16,941 nt of DNA from Bryobacteraceae bacterium (GTDB lineage Bacteria; Acidobacteriota; Terriglobia; Bryobacterales; Bryobacteraceae): NCBI GenBank assembly GCA_025350445.1, contig JANXXV010000617.1, positions 1 to 16,941 of the forward strand, in the 5' to 3' direction. This document shows, one piece after another, positions 1 through 7,451 of this stretch; position 1 is the stretch's first letter; the number at the start of each line of letters is the position of its first letter. A program made the position numbers and the translations under genes. The notes below the pieces were generated by a model. It had not been told where the DNA came from and ran no database searches. It saw nothing but the letters and a program-made list of their open reading frames with translations.

Positions 1-1
1 C

Positions 2-505
2 GGAGGGCCGGGCGCGGGCTACCTCTACGTTCGGCGGGATCTGTGGCAGGAGTTGCGGCCGGCAGCGACCGGATGGGCGGCGCACAGAGATCCGTTCGCG
101 TTCGACCAGGGCCCGATGGAATACGCGCAGGATGCGATGCGCTTCACGAATGGGACGCCGAATGTGCCGGCGATGTATGCGGCGAAGTCCGGCTACGAGA
201 TTATCGGCGAGGTGGGTGTGGAGAAAATTCGGCGCAAGTCGATGCGTCAGACGGAGCTGTTGATCGGGTTGGCGGATGAGGCTGGGCTGGGTGTGAGCTG
301 CCCCCGGGACGGGGAGGCGCGCGGCGGGACGGTTACGCTCGACGTGCCGGACGGGAGCGCAGTGACTGCCGAATTGGCGCGGCGGGAGATCCTGGTGGAT
401 TATCGGCCGGGGGCGGGGATTCGGATTGCGCCGCATTTCTATTCGGCGGATGAGGAGATTGAATTGGCGATCCGCGAGATCCGGAAGATTGTGGACGGGG
501 ATTGA
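2..505 (+). CDS. Class V aminotransferase / kynureninase-like PLP enzyme, C-terminal part (5' truncated by window edge)
   Basis: The reading frame is open from the left edge to a TGA at 503-505, giving about 167 residues. The window-edge residues GGPGAGYLYVRRDL match the strand just after the PLP-lysine in kynureninase and class V aminotransferases (usually xKWxxGGPGxxxLYVRxDL), so the catalytic Lys lies just outside the window. Further family landmarks are LRPAATGWAAHRDPF, then RFTNGTPNVPAMYAA (the loop that contacts the neighbouring subunit's PLP in kynureninases), and near the end DYRPGAGIRIAPHFY, whose Arg normally binds the substrate carboxylate. A cytoplasmic homodimer acting on an amino acid is expected from the family. 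Whether the substrate is kynurenine cannot be told without the N-terminal half. The next gene downstream is convergent, so this is the last gene of its transcription unit. Confidence 0.85.
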   Translation, partial: GGPGAGYLYVRRDLWQELRPAATGWAAHRDPFAFDQGPMEYAQDAMRFTNGTPNVPAMYAAKSGYEIIGEVGVEKIRRKSMRQTELLIGLADEAGLGVSCPRDGEARGGTVTLDVPDGSAVTAELARREILVDYRPGAGIRIAPHFYSADEEIELAIREIRKIVDGD

Positions 506-854
506 GAGCCGGCGGCGGGCGCGAGGGCGGCGGGCGTCAATGCGCAAATTGCCGGGTGTACTGTATACGAATTAGCTCCCAAGGAACTTATCCCTCGATG
601 GGTTCTAGGCGGAATCCAAGCGCCGCCGTACCGCCCCGTTCCTTACCTGCCATGAGCTTCCCAAGGCTTCCCCGCTGGACAGATCGAAGACTACGGTTCC
701 GCGCAAAATCTGCGTTAACTAGCATTGATCGGGAGCTCATAGTGGGCGGCAAATGATTATTGGCCGCCGATCGACGCCGATGAACGCGGATTTTGGGATG
801 AACCCCTACGGTGAGACACTACTTGGGCTGTCTAGCTATTACTTGGACAATACA
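506..854. other. Non-coding interval between convergent genes
   Basis: These 349 bp separate the stop of the PLP enzyme from the stop of the asparaginase. Short open frames exist on the plus strand, but they have no family resemblance, no Shine-Dalgarno sequence and irregular third-position composition. The interval contains one copy of a dispersed repeat at 762-791. Its right end (845-857) is a 13-bp sequence found inverted beside the second repeat copy near 11884. No convincing rho-independent terminator was found. Confidence 0.6.
762..791 (+). repeat. Dispersed 30-bp repeat, copy 1
   Basis: This 30-mer is 25/30 identical to 11851-11880. Both are made of three consecutive decamers that each end in GCCGAT, GCGGAT or a one-base variant (GGCCGCCGAT, CGACGCCGAT, GAACGCGGAT here). 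Both copies lie in intergenic DNA in the same orientation. I interpret it as a member of a dispersed intergenic repeat family. Its function is not evident, and two copies are too few to define its ends. Confidence 0.55.
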
Positions 855-1955
855 CTAGTTTGTTTTTGGCCGGTTGTCCAGCAGCGTTACGCAGGGTTCC
901 AGGCGGCTTTGCGGCTGGCCGTCATTAACCGCGAACATCTTTTTGCCGCCGCTCCAGAGCGTGCCGCTGGAATATTCGCCGTCCTTGCGTAACGCGTAGA
1001 AGTGGATGTCGAAGGACGCCATGCGGGCTGGATCGTTGTCGTAATTTCGCGCCACGCGCTTGAGCGCGTCGAGTACAGCTTCCTTGGGCGTCAGGCCGTG
1101 GCGCATGTTTTCGACGATTGTGTGCGCGCCGGCGATGCGGATGTTTTCCTCGCCGCGGCCGGTAGATCCGGCGCCGCCGATTTCCTGGTCCACAAAAAGG
1201 CCGGCGCCGATGATTGGTGAATCGCCTACGCGGCCGGGAATTTTCCAAGCAAGACCGCTGGTGGTGGTGACGCCGGAGATCTCGCCCTTAGCATTCAGGC
1301 CGAGGCAGTTAATGGTGCCCGTGATGGGATGCATCGCGCGATCCTGCGCATAGGCCAGCAGTGCTTCGTCCACATGTGGGAATGCCTCGCGCAGGGCGGC
1401 GGACGGCTTCTTGACAGGCGCATCGGTGCCATCGGTCCAGTTGTTGTGGCCGTTTTTGTCGCGCAGCGATTGCTTCCACAGCAACCAGGCAAGGCGCGAT
1501 CTCTCGGTGAGCAGATCCTCTTCCTTGAAGCCCCATGCCTTGGCAAAGCGGAGGGCCCCTTCGCCCGCGAGCATGACGTGATCGGTCTGTTCCATGACGA
1601 GCTTTGCGATCTTGGACGGTGTCTTGATACCGCGGATGGAGGCGACCGATCCGCAGCGGCGCGTGGGGCCGTGCATCACGCAGGCATCGAGTTCCACTAC
1701 GCCATCTTCATTGGGCAGCCCACCGTATCCGACCGAATCGTCTTCGGGGTCGAGTTCCACCAGGTTGACTCCGGCGACGACGGCATCGAGTGTGTCGTGC
1801 CCGGCGTTCAACATCTGCATCGCGCGGGCGCAAGCGACGAGGCCGTTGGCGCTCGCGATCACAATATTTTTGGGTGCGGCCGCCTTCGCCAATGGGACGG
1901 CGGAAGAGGCGGCTAGCGCCGCGGAGGCGCTTAGCCAATGTCGTCGACTGATCAT
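855..1955 (-). CDS. Tat-exported N4-(beta-N-acetylglucosaminyl)-L-asparaginase (Ntn hydrolase, asparaginase_2 family)
   Basis: 366 aa when started at 1955, where AAGGAG lies 9 nt upstream. The more distal ATG at 1979 has no ribosome site and would put eight residues before the signal. The N-terminus MISRRHWLSASAALAASSA with a following AKA-AAP is a Tat signal with twin arginines at 4-5. The mature part fits the glycosylasparaginase family: YGGLPNEDG near 77-85, the autoprocessing site before Thr214 (G-T-I, with Thr214 becoming the N-terminal nucleophile of the beta subunit), and GRVGDSPIIGAGLFVD at 241-256, whose Arg and Asp bind the asparagine moiety. The known reaction releases aspartate from GlcNAc-Asn glycopeptides. 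A periplasmic role in glycoprotein scavenging is likely. The gene is divergent from the GH105-type gene, with 46 bp between starts. The stop codon overlaps the 13-bp shared element at 845-857. Confidence 0.9.
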   Translation of the reverse strand: MISRRHWLSASAALAASSAVPLAKAAAPKNIVIASANGLVACARAMQMLNAGHDTLDAVVAGVNLVELDPEDDSVGYGGLPNEDGVVELDACVMHGPTRRCGSVASIRGIKTPSKIAKLVMEQTDHVMLAGEGALRFAKAWGFKEEDLLTERSRLAWLLWKQSLRDKNGHNNWTDGTDAPVKKPSAALREAFPHVDEALLAYAQDRAMHPITGTINCLGLNAKGEISGVTTTSGLAWKIPGRVGDSPIIGAGLFVDQEIGGAGSTGRGEENIRIAGAHTIVENMRHGLTPKEAVLDALKRVARNYDNDPARMASFDIHFYALRKDGEYSSGTLWSGGKKMFAVNDGQPQSRLEPCVTLLDNRPKTN

Positions 1956-2001
1956 GTCCGGAATCTCCTTCGGGTACATTAGAGATCATAGCGCCGTGCA
2001 T

Positions 2002-3531
2002 ATGAAGACATTTCTGCTACTTTTCTTGACGAATTCCCTGCTGTGCGGAGCCGAATCGGTGCGGGTGATGGAATCGGCGGTTGGCGTTACGCGGGCCGGT
2101 GCGGAAATACGCTGCCTGATCACCGAGGACGATTTCGACTTCGCGACGCCGAAGGTTCGAATACTGATTGTGGGCGGAGGAAAGAACACCGAGGCGGCGA
2201 TGCGGTGGTTTTACGCATCACCAAGAGCGGGCCGGTATCGCGGCGGCTATGCGCTGTCCGCGATTCCCGTGGCGCCGGTGGATCTCCCGCGCGGATTCCC
2301 GCCAAAGGGCGATGCTTATGGCGGTGCGAACTCCGAAGCGCAGTATGTGTGGCGGTGGATCGGTATGCACGCACCCGACCTGGTTGTTGTTAGCGGCGGG
2401 AAGGGGGCGGGCCTGGTGGATGCGCTGGCGCACGCCGCGCCGTCTATGACTGGAAACATTCCGGCGGTGCCGGTGGTAGCGCAGGGCGGCCCGGAGCAGT
2501 TCGTGAAGCAGTTGATAGCCGCGGCGAACGGCAAGGGACCATCGCCCGCACGGATGGAATTACAGCGGCGGGTTTTGCGGACGCCGAAAGAGGTTGCGCA
2601 GCAGTTGGGTGTGAAGTATGGCCATAGTCTGGACGAAGTGGTCTATATTCCCGCGGTGGCGCTGATTGGGCGAATCCGGATGGGTGAGTTGAAGGACGTA
2701 CAGCGCGTCGTGGAACCTTATGCGAGCGGCGCGAAACCGAGTTTGGATAAGCCCACGAGCAGTCACTTTCCGGGGCATCTGGTGTTCGGTGAGCTGGCGG
2801 ACGCCACTCACGACCCGCGGTATATCGATCTGGTTCGGCGGGCCGCGGACTTTGCGTTCGATGAAAAGGGGAATCCCCGGGAGGCAATGCCCCTGCACAA
2901 CGAGATGAGCGACGGCGTGTTTATGGGCGGTCCCATTCTGGCGCAGGCAGGCGCGCTTACGGGCGAGGAAAAATATTACGACATGTGCGTGCGGCATATC
3001 CAGTTCATGCTGCGGCTGAACTTGCGGCCGGACGGATTGCACCGCCATTCGCCGCTGGATCAGACGGCATGGGGGCGCGGCAACGGATTCCCCGCCCTGG
3101 GGATCGCGCTGAGCCTCTCCGAACTGCCGGAAAGTCATCCGGGATTCCCCGTGCTTTTGAAGGCATTTCGGGCGCACATGGAAGCGCTGGCGCGGCACCA
3201 GGACCCGAGTGGGGCGTGGCATGAAGTGATCGACGTGCGCGGAAGCTACCGCGAGCTTACGGCGACTTGCATGATCGCATTTGCAATGGCGCGCGGCGTA
3301 CGGCTGGGCTGGCTGGACCGGGCGGCCTACGATCCGGCGATCCGCAAAGCGTGGCGCGCCGCGAAATCGAGAATGGCCGCGGACGGCACGCTGGTGGACG
3401 TATGCACGGGGACGGGAAAACAGAAATCGCTACAGGACTATCTGGACCGCACCGCTATCCTGGGAGAAGACGCGCGCGGCGGCGCCATGGGATTGCTGCT
3501 TGCCACGGAGATGGCGGTTTATTTTCGTTGA
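2002..3531 (+). CDS. Secreted GH88/GH105-type unsaturated-glucuronyl/rhamnogalacturonyl hydrolase with extra N-terminal domain
   Basis: 509 aa. MKTFLLLFLTNSLLCGAES is a Sec signal peptide. The ATG at 2002 lacks a clear Shine-Dalgarno, and an in-frame GTG at 1996 is the alternative. Residues 250-509 form the (alpha/alpha)6 hydrolase: SDGVFMGGPILAQAG (303-317, Asp304 matching the first catalytic Asp), GLHRHSPLDQTAWGRGNGF (345-363, Asp353 matching the proton donor, then the W-x-RGNG signature), QDPSGAWHEVID (400-411) and VCTGTG (467-472). The known family reaction hydrates the 4,5-unsaturated uronic acid left by polysaccharide lyases. Residues 50-180 are not part of GH105. They contain ILIVGGGKN, ALSAIPVAPVD and EAQYVWRWIGMHAPDLVV, which resemble an M14/succinylglutamate-desuccinylase-type fold without its zinc ligands (inference). 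Periplasmic degradation of plant or microbial acidic polysaccharides is likely. Confidence 0.82.
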   Translation: MKTFLLLFLTNSLLCGAESVRVMESAVGVTRAGAEIRCLITEDDFDFATPKVRILIVGGGKNTEAAMRWFYASPRAGRYRGGYALSAIPVAPVDLPRGFPPKGDAYGGANSEAQYVWRWIGMHAPDLVVVSGGKGAGLVDALAHAAPSMTGNIPAVPVVAQGGPEQFVKQLIAAANGKGPSPARMELQRRVLRTPKEVAQQLGVKYGHSLDEVVYIPAVALIGRIRMGELKDVQRVVEPYASGAKPSLDKPTSSHFPGHLVFGELADATHDPRYIDLVRRAADFAFDEKGNPREAMPLHNEMSDGVFMGGPILAQAGALTGEEKYYDMCVRHIQFMLRLNLRPDGLHRHSPLDQTAWGRGNGFPALGIALSLSELPESHPGFPVLLKAFRAHMEALARHQDPSGAWHEVIDVRGSYRELTATCMIAFAMARGVRLGWLDRAAYDPAIRKAWRAAKSRMAADGTLVDVCTGTGKQKSLQDYLDRTAILGEDARGGAMGLLLATEMAVYFR

Positions 3532-3535
3532 ATGC

Positions 3536-4072
3536 CTAGGATTTCGAAGATGGCGCTTTCGGAACGGCTTTTGCGTCCAGGCCCGCGGTTGTGGCGGCCT
3601 TCACAAAACGCCCGCTGATTTCTATGGGCACAGTGGTGTCCCTGGCGCCGTGTACCAGCCTGGTCTTTATTCCGGCGGGCAGTAATTCGATGGGCGATGA
3701 AGAGCGGTAGCGGTCGGGGAATTGGGTGGGTGAACCGCCGATGAAGTCATCTACCGCTCCGTTGCCGAGGCGCAATTCCCATGCGCTGCGGAGGTCCGCC
3801 ACTCCGGCCAGGGAGACGACGCCTTTCAGAGCGATTTCGCGCGGCTTGGAGGCTAGCCAGAACGCGAGGCGTCCGCCGGCGGAGAAACCCATGAAGGCTA
3901 TGCGTTTCAAATCGAGCGGGCGCGAGGTGGCTAGCGTTTTCAGATATTCGAGACCGGCCAGCGCGTCGTCCATTGTCCCGGGCCATCCCCCGCCGGGCTG
4001 ACCGACTCTGCGGTACTCCAGGTTCCAGGTAGCTACGCCAGCCTGAGCCAGCTTTGCGCACGCGTGGCCCAT
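3536..4072 (-). pseudogene. Esterase (alpha/beta hydrolase, acetyl-esterase/BD-FAE-like) remnant lacking both ends
   Basis: The frame encodes an unmistakable esterase core of 178 residues: MGHACAKLAQAGVATWNLEY, then GGGWPGTMDDALAGLEYLK, nucleophile motif MGFSAGG (Ser64), AGVADLRSAWE, SSPIELLP and the acid motif VHGARDTTVP (Asp145). The family needs an HGG oxyanion-hole segment about 20-30 residues before this core, and it is absent; upstream codons in this frame show no such motif. The catalytic His near the end (normally GHFE) is also missing. The frame ends in VPKAPSSKS, while the +1 frame reads AIFEILG up to a stop at 3519-3521, as if a frameshift and His loss had occurred. The gene is therefore most likely inactive. 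It ends 4 bp from the convergent GH105-type gene. Confidence 0.72.
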
Positions 4073-4444
4073 ATGATCTTCGAGCTCGCCAGCTACGTTG
4101 GAAAGTCCGCGCGAGTTGCCCGTCGATTGCTCTGCGGACCGGAACAGTCAATCTGACCGAGAATTCCACGACTCTGCCATCCTGTTGCGCAGGTTCATAA
4201 ACCCATCCCGCGAGCGCCCTCACGACGTTATCCGGAAGGCTGCCGCCCTTCGCTTCCAGCGAAAAGGGAACGCCCTTGGAATCGATCACCATATCCGCGG
4301 TCGTGTAGTCCACCGCATAGCCGCTGGTCAGATCCCATAATCCGCCTCGCGGCAGCTTCCAACCACCGGTGGTTTCACGCCCTTCTGCACGACCGCAGGC
4401 GGAACCGCCGCCGCAATGAAAACGATCAATAGAAATACGTTCAT
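4073..4444 (-). pseudogene. Remnant of a secreted protein with TonB-C-like domain, frameshifted
   Basis: From an ATG at 4444 the frame reads MNVFLLIVFIAAAVPPAVVQ, a clear Sec signal peptide, then KPPVVGSCREADYGI and a stop. At that point a one-base loss in a GGG run near 4332 explains the break. The shifted frame continues as DLTSGYAVDYTTADMVIDSKG, LPDNVVRALAGWVYEPAQQDG and VVEFSVRLTVPV, an alternating pattern like the TonB C-terminal domain (xVVxALxxWxFxPxxxDGxxVxxxxxVxV). Around 4073-4140 this runs, out of frame, into the esterase core on the same strand. I read this as an internal deletion that removed the end of this gene and the start of the esterase, or the middle of one composite gene. 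The domain assignment is by pattern only. Confidence 0.55.
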
Positions 4445-4474
4445 GGAATACCGGCCAACAATTGTCACAAGCGG

Positions 4475-4518
4475 TTCGTTACGAAACCAGTCACGGAACT
4501 ATAACGAATTTCCTTCGT
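4475..4518. promoter_or_regulatory. Paired TTCGT/ACGAA inverted repeats (candidate operator)
   Basis: Two dyads built from the same pentamer lie within 44 bp. TTCGT-T-ACGAA occupies 4475-4485 and ACGAA-N5-TTCGT occupies 4504-4518. They lie 31-74 bp upstream of the ATG at 4444 on the minus strand, that is, in the promoter position of the decayed gene. The same ACGAA/TTCGT half-sites, spaced by four bases, form the core of the palindrome in front of the blaI-like gene at 12047-12064. A role as a repressor site is inference. Confidence 0.35.
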
Positions 4519-4611
4519 CTCCGCCTTGTTGGTGACCCCGCCGTATTTCTTCACGGCGCAAACCAACCTGATCGGCTTCAGGATCTACGTACTCCCGCCG
4601 CGCGCGACCGG

Positions 4612-6576
4612 TCACCAAAACGTTTCCGTGCTTTTTGGATTGGCAATGTACACTTCGAATGGCGCATCCATGACGGGCTTTGGGTCACCGTCAAAATAGA
4701 GATTGATTGACAGCTTGTGGTTTCCTTTCGCGTCTGTCTGGATGCTACGGTTGTCCAGAACAACATTTAACTGGTACAGCCCGGGGAATCCCGGCGTAGC
4801 CCCCATGTAAGCGATGGCCCCGCCGGCTGGTAGACCGCTTACTGTGAGTAGCGTTCTTGCAATTGTGTCCGCTGGTAGCGGCTGAAGGCCTTCCACACTT
4901 GCAGGAAGCACTCTTCCCAGGCCGGTGAGATAGAAAGTGATGTAGAGTTTTCCATCCACGGCGTATGCGTTCAGTGGTTTTTCTATCGTCGCTACTTCGC
5001 CTGTGAATGGGTTCTGCGCGATTACCAACCCGCCGCTCATAAAGAAGTAGGGAAGTGATTTCTTGACAACCAATTCCACTTTCTCTGAGATCAGCATCGT
5101 GCTGGCCGTTGACGAAGGATCTTTGGCCGTGACTTGGAGTTGGACGATAGTCCCGTCATTAATGTCGTTCGGCATGATGAAGTTTACCTGCGCGTCGCTC
5201 GCAAACGTCACAGGTAACGGTTGTCCATTAAGCAGAACTCGGGTTCCTCCCAAGGTCGTGGGAATGACCGGGCTCTCGTTTACAATGAACGCTTTTTTGT
5301 CTGCTAATCCGAGCAGGTTGCTTCCATACAGCGACTGCAGCGTGCCAACCGCTATGCCTACTCTAGGTCCCGCGGCATTGGTGACGCTCTGGGCCGTGAA
5401 GCTCGGAACCGCTGGCGGAGGAACTATTGCCGTCTGCTTGATAGTTGCCTGGAACACTTTAGGTCCTGACGTGTCCGTCAGAATGAAATACGTGTTGCCG
5501 TTGGCGTCTAAATCAACCTTGAAAAAGCCCAAAGCTTGTGCGGCCGTGCCAGCCGGAACTGTCTGGGCGTCGACGATGACGGCAAATTGTCCCGTCGCGG
5601 TGTTGGCGAGGTACAGCGTGTCATTGGGATTTTTTTGTGAGCCGAGTATCAAGGCAAAATCACCTTTTATACTGACCGGCTCTAATGCGCCGGACGGCTC
5701 ACGAAGGTGAACCTCCTTGGTCGTTTCGCCCGCTAACAGTACTGCGTGATCTTTGCCGTCAATTGCTTTGTACGCCACAACGGCGTTACCGTTGGAAGGG
5801 TCTGCCACAAGCGTACAGCAACCGGTTGCTGTCAGCGTTTGCGGCTTATTAGCCGGAGTGCTGCTAAACAGCACTGTTACGGTGCCCGTTGAGGCATACC
5901 GGACGATCTCTGTCTCCAGAATGGTAGGGTTCACAGGGGCTCGCTCCGCAAGAAAACTGCCGGAAGTTTCTTTCCATACCTGTAAAATCTGGAATGCAGG
6001 ATCCGTCTTGAAGACCTCGGTGAATTGGCACATTTTTTCGTGGGAGGAATACACCCCTGATGTCGGAGTGGCTCCCGTACGCACGCCGGTAAAATAGAAA
6101 GTCCCGTCCGCGCTGGGAAACGCTCCCCGAAAGGAGGCCAGAGGATCACCGTTTGAAACCGTGAACGATCTTGCGTCTGTGCACAAGAAGCCTGCCGCCC
6201 CATTTTCTATTTTTTGCACATACACGCTCACGGTCGGAAAATCGGGCACCGCGTCATAATACACGTTGTCGCCCAATACATACGAGAGTCCTAACACAAT
6301 GACGCCGTTCACCAATTGCTTGTGAGCGAGCGAGCCTCTCAGAGCGCCTGTTCCTCGAAGCCACGGCTGGCCCGCTGCCGTGACAAAAAAAGACTGTTGT
6401 CCGTCGAATGCCAAGACCAACACTTTGTTGGTTGGCGTAATTCGGATGTAGTTGACAAACATCGCCCCAGGTACGTCCCGCAGCGGCTGGACTGAGAAAT
6501 CGATTCCTTGCGCTTCCGCCTGAGGCCCCAGCGCCAAAAAGAACACAAAAGCAAGTAAAGATTGCCTGTCAACCAT
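4612..6576 (-). CDS. Secreted TIGR03437-domain protein (Solibacter-type), beta-rich N-terminal region
   Basis: 654 aa. The start at 6576 is supported by GGAGGA eight bases upstream and by the signal peptide VDRQSLLAFVFFLALGPQAEAQ. Residues 25-385 are a beta-rich region of short repeated blades (for example DGQQSFFVTAAGQPWL, DGTFYFTGVRTGATP, NPNDTLYLANTATGQFAVIV, DANGNTYFILTDTSGPKV), consistent with a beta-propeller. From about 390 the TIGR03437 domain starts with SFTAQSVTNAAG and continues with GTLQSLYGSNL, TTLGGTRVLLNGQPLPVTFA, AQVNFIMP, QNPFTGEVA, YITFYLTGLG and PGLYQLNVVL. That domain was described from large families of secreted Solibacter proteins; its function is unknown. It is extracellular or surface-located by inference. 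Third codon positions look more A/T-rich than in most neighbours. It is monocistronic, with its own promoter. Confidence 0.85.
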   Translation of the reverse strand: MVDRQSLLAFVFFLALGPQAEAQGIDFSVQPLRDVPGAMFVNYIRITPTNKVLVLAFDGQQSFFVTAAGQPWLRGTGALRGSLAHKQLVNGVIVLGLSYVLGDNVYYDAVPDFPTVSVYVQKIENGAAGFLCTDARSFTVSNGDPLASFRGAFPSADGTFYFTGVRTGATPTSGVYSSHEKMCQFTEVFKTDPAFQILQVWKETSGSFLAERAPVNPTILETEIVRYASTGTVTVLFSSTPANKPQTLTATGCCTLVADPSNGNAVVAYKAIDGKDHAVLLAGETTKEVHLREPSGALEPVSIKGDFALILGSQKNPNDTLYLANTATGQFAVIVDAQTVPAGTAAQALGFFKVDLDANGNTYFILTDTSGPKVFQATIKQTAIVPPPAVPSFTAQSVTNAAGPRVGIAVGTLQSLYGSNLLGLADKKAFIVNESPVIPTTLGGTRVLLNGQPLPVTFASDAQVNFIMPNDINDGTIVQLQVTAKDPSSTASTMLISEKVELVVKKSLPYFFMSGGLVIAQNPFTGEVATIEKPLNAYAVDGKLYITFYLTGLGRVLPASVEGLQPLPADTIARTLLTVSGLPAGGAIAYMGATPGFPGLYQLNVVLDNRSIQTDAKGNHKLSINLYFDGDPKPVMDAPFEVYIANPKSTETFW

Positions 6577-6636
6577 CTGATTCGTCCTCCATCAGACATA
6601 GATGCGTCTATAAATGCAGGCATCGCTGCCATCGGG

Positions 6637-6664
6637 ATTATGTCATATTTAAGAATTTTGTTAA
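6637..6664 (-). promoter_or_regulatory. Predicted sigma70-type promoter of the TIGR03437 gene
   Basis: On the minus strand TTAACA (6664-6659, five of six matches to TTGACA) is followed after 16 bp by CATAAT (6642-6637, five of six matches to TATAAT). Transcription would start near 6630, leaving a leader of about 54 nt that carries the GGAGGA at 6585-6590. Prediction from consensus only. Confidence 0.5.
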
Positions 6665-6753
6665 ATGGATGTGGTAAGCGGGAATCCAGAAGCCGGCGGC
6701 TTATCGCCAAAGCGGGAACCGGGTCTGGGCGACGTATCTAAAGCTGCCGCCTG

Positions 6754-6945
6754 GTGTTCGGAACATCGATCGGACTCGTATGCAAGGACGGTGAGCGGGA
6801 TACGTGGTGTCATCGCCCGAGCGGAGCGGATTGGTACCGGGGCTATTGCCTGACGGAGTACCATTTTGGTATTGTACCGATTGCGCTTGTACTAGCGGGA
6901 CTTCGATTATTTAAGAGATGGATTCCGGCTCGGCGTAGGCGGTGA
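6754..6945 (+). pseudogene. Possible fragment of a small membrane protein
   Basis: The frame reads GTSIGLVCKDGERDTWCHRP, then DWYRGYCLTEYHFGIVPIAL, a hydrophobic stretch VPIALVLAGLRLF and a positively charged tail KRWIPARRRR before TGA. The Cys/Trp-rich stretch followed by one helix and a basic end is protein-like, with mostly G/C third positions. The only start is a GTG at 6754 with no ribosome site, and a stop lies 12 codons upstream. It could be a truncated gene or a short hypothetical protein; I do not recognise the family. Confidence 0.25.
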
Positions 6946-6998
6946 TGCGCTCCACTTCCTCGTATAGATGTGCATCGTTGGTGAAGATGTCCTGAATT
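6911..6998 (-). pseudogene. C-terminal gene scrap (PIN-like? unrecognised)
   Basis: Read on the minus strand to the TAA at 6911-6913, this gives PIQDIFTNDAHLYEEVERIT, then AYAEPESIS. Nearly all codons end in C or G, as in real genes of this genome. A stop lies immediately upstream in the same frame, while the adjacent frame upstream reads QADGFRAILRDPRTTGKCSQ, so one extra base would join the two. TNDAHL is reminiscent of the last acidic motif of PIN-domain toxins, but the match is too short to assign. Confidence 0.25.
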
Positions 6999-7451
6999 GG
7001 CTACATTTGCCGGTTGTACGCGGATCGCGCAGAATGGCCCGGAAGCCGTCTGCCTGCGCGATTGCTGTATGTCAACAGGTTTCCGCTGCTCCTCCGGAGC
7101 GGGTGTGAATGCGTAGATCATGGTCATAGCTTCACCCCGTCATTCCGTTCGCGATGTCGCCATTACTACGCCTGCCGGTAGGATTCCGACATTGATCCCA
7201 CACTGCGGCGAGACCCTCACTGGAAAGATCCCGTCGGGCCCGCACGGAAAGGCGATCTACGATCGAGTCCGTATGCGGCGCGCCAGAAGCCACCGTGAAG
7301 GGGCACCAACACAGGATGAGCCGCGGTTGATTGCGGCAACCGCAGCTCACCAAATTGGTTGGCGTCTCTCCCGTATGTAATGCGCGCGTCAGCGGCAGGC
7401 GCCGGACGATCCAGAATGTCTCGTCCTACGCTGCCAGCTTATTGCAATCGA

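Larger units (their letters stand above)
6665..7451. other. Long interval without an intact gene; contains gene scraps
   Basis: No complete gene was found between the promoter at 6637-6664 and the ferritin-like gene. Two short pieces look coding. On the plus strand, 6754-6945 ends in a membrane-helix-like tail, VPIALVLAGLRLFKRW followed by basic residues. On the minus strand, about 6911-6998 reads QDIFTNDAHLYEEVERI with strongly G/C third positions. The rest shows no family resemblance. The interval looks like a graveyard of inactivated genes. Confidence 0.5.

Noticed and set aside
506..760. Short plus-strand frame after the PLP enzyme as a small gene
   Set aside because: No ribosome site, no recognisable motif, and the sequence overlaps intergenic repeat territory.
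1329..1916. 195-codon open frame on the plus strand opposite the asparaginase
   Set aside because: It is antisense to a well-identified family protein; its translation has no family resemblance and the frame has no ribosome site. GC-rich codons create such mirror frames.
1594..2001. In-frame extension of the GH105-type protein 136 residues upstream
   Set aside because: The extension is antisense to the asparaginase gene and would bury the clear signal peptide MKTFLLLFLTNSLL; the start at 2002 is preferred.
6848..6880. TACCATTTTGGTA hairpin as a terminator
   Set aside because: Five-base arms with a three-base loop and no following T-run are too weak, and it lies inside a protein-like frame.
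7117..7131. Fifteen bases identical to the cloning-vector lacZ-alpha start region
   Set aside because: The match does not continue into the vector sequence on either side (flanks differ within a few bases), so coincidence is more likely than a chimeric assembly.
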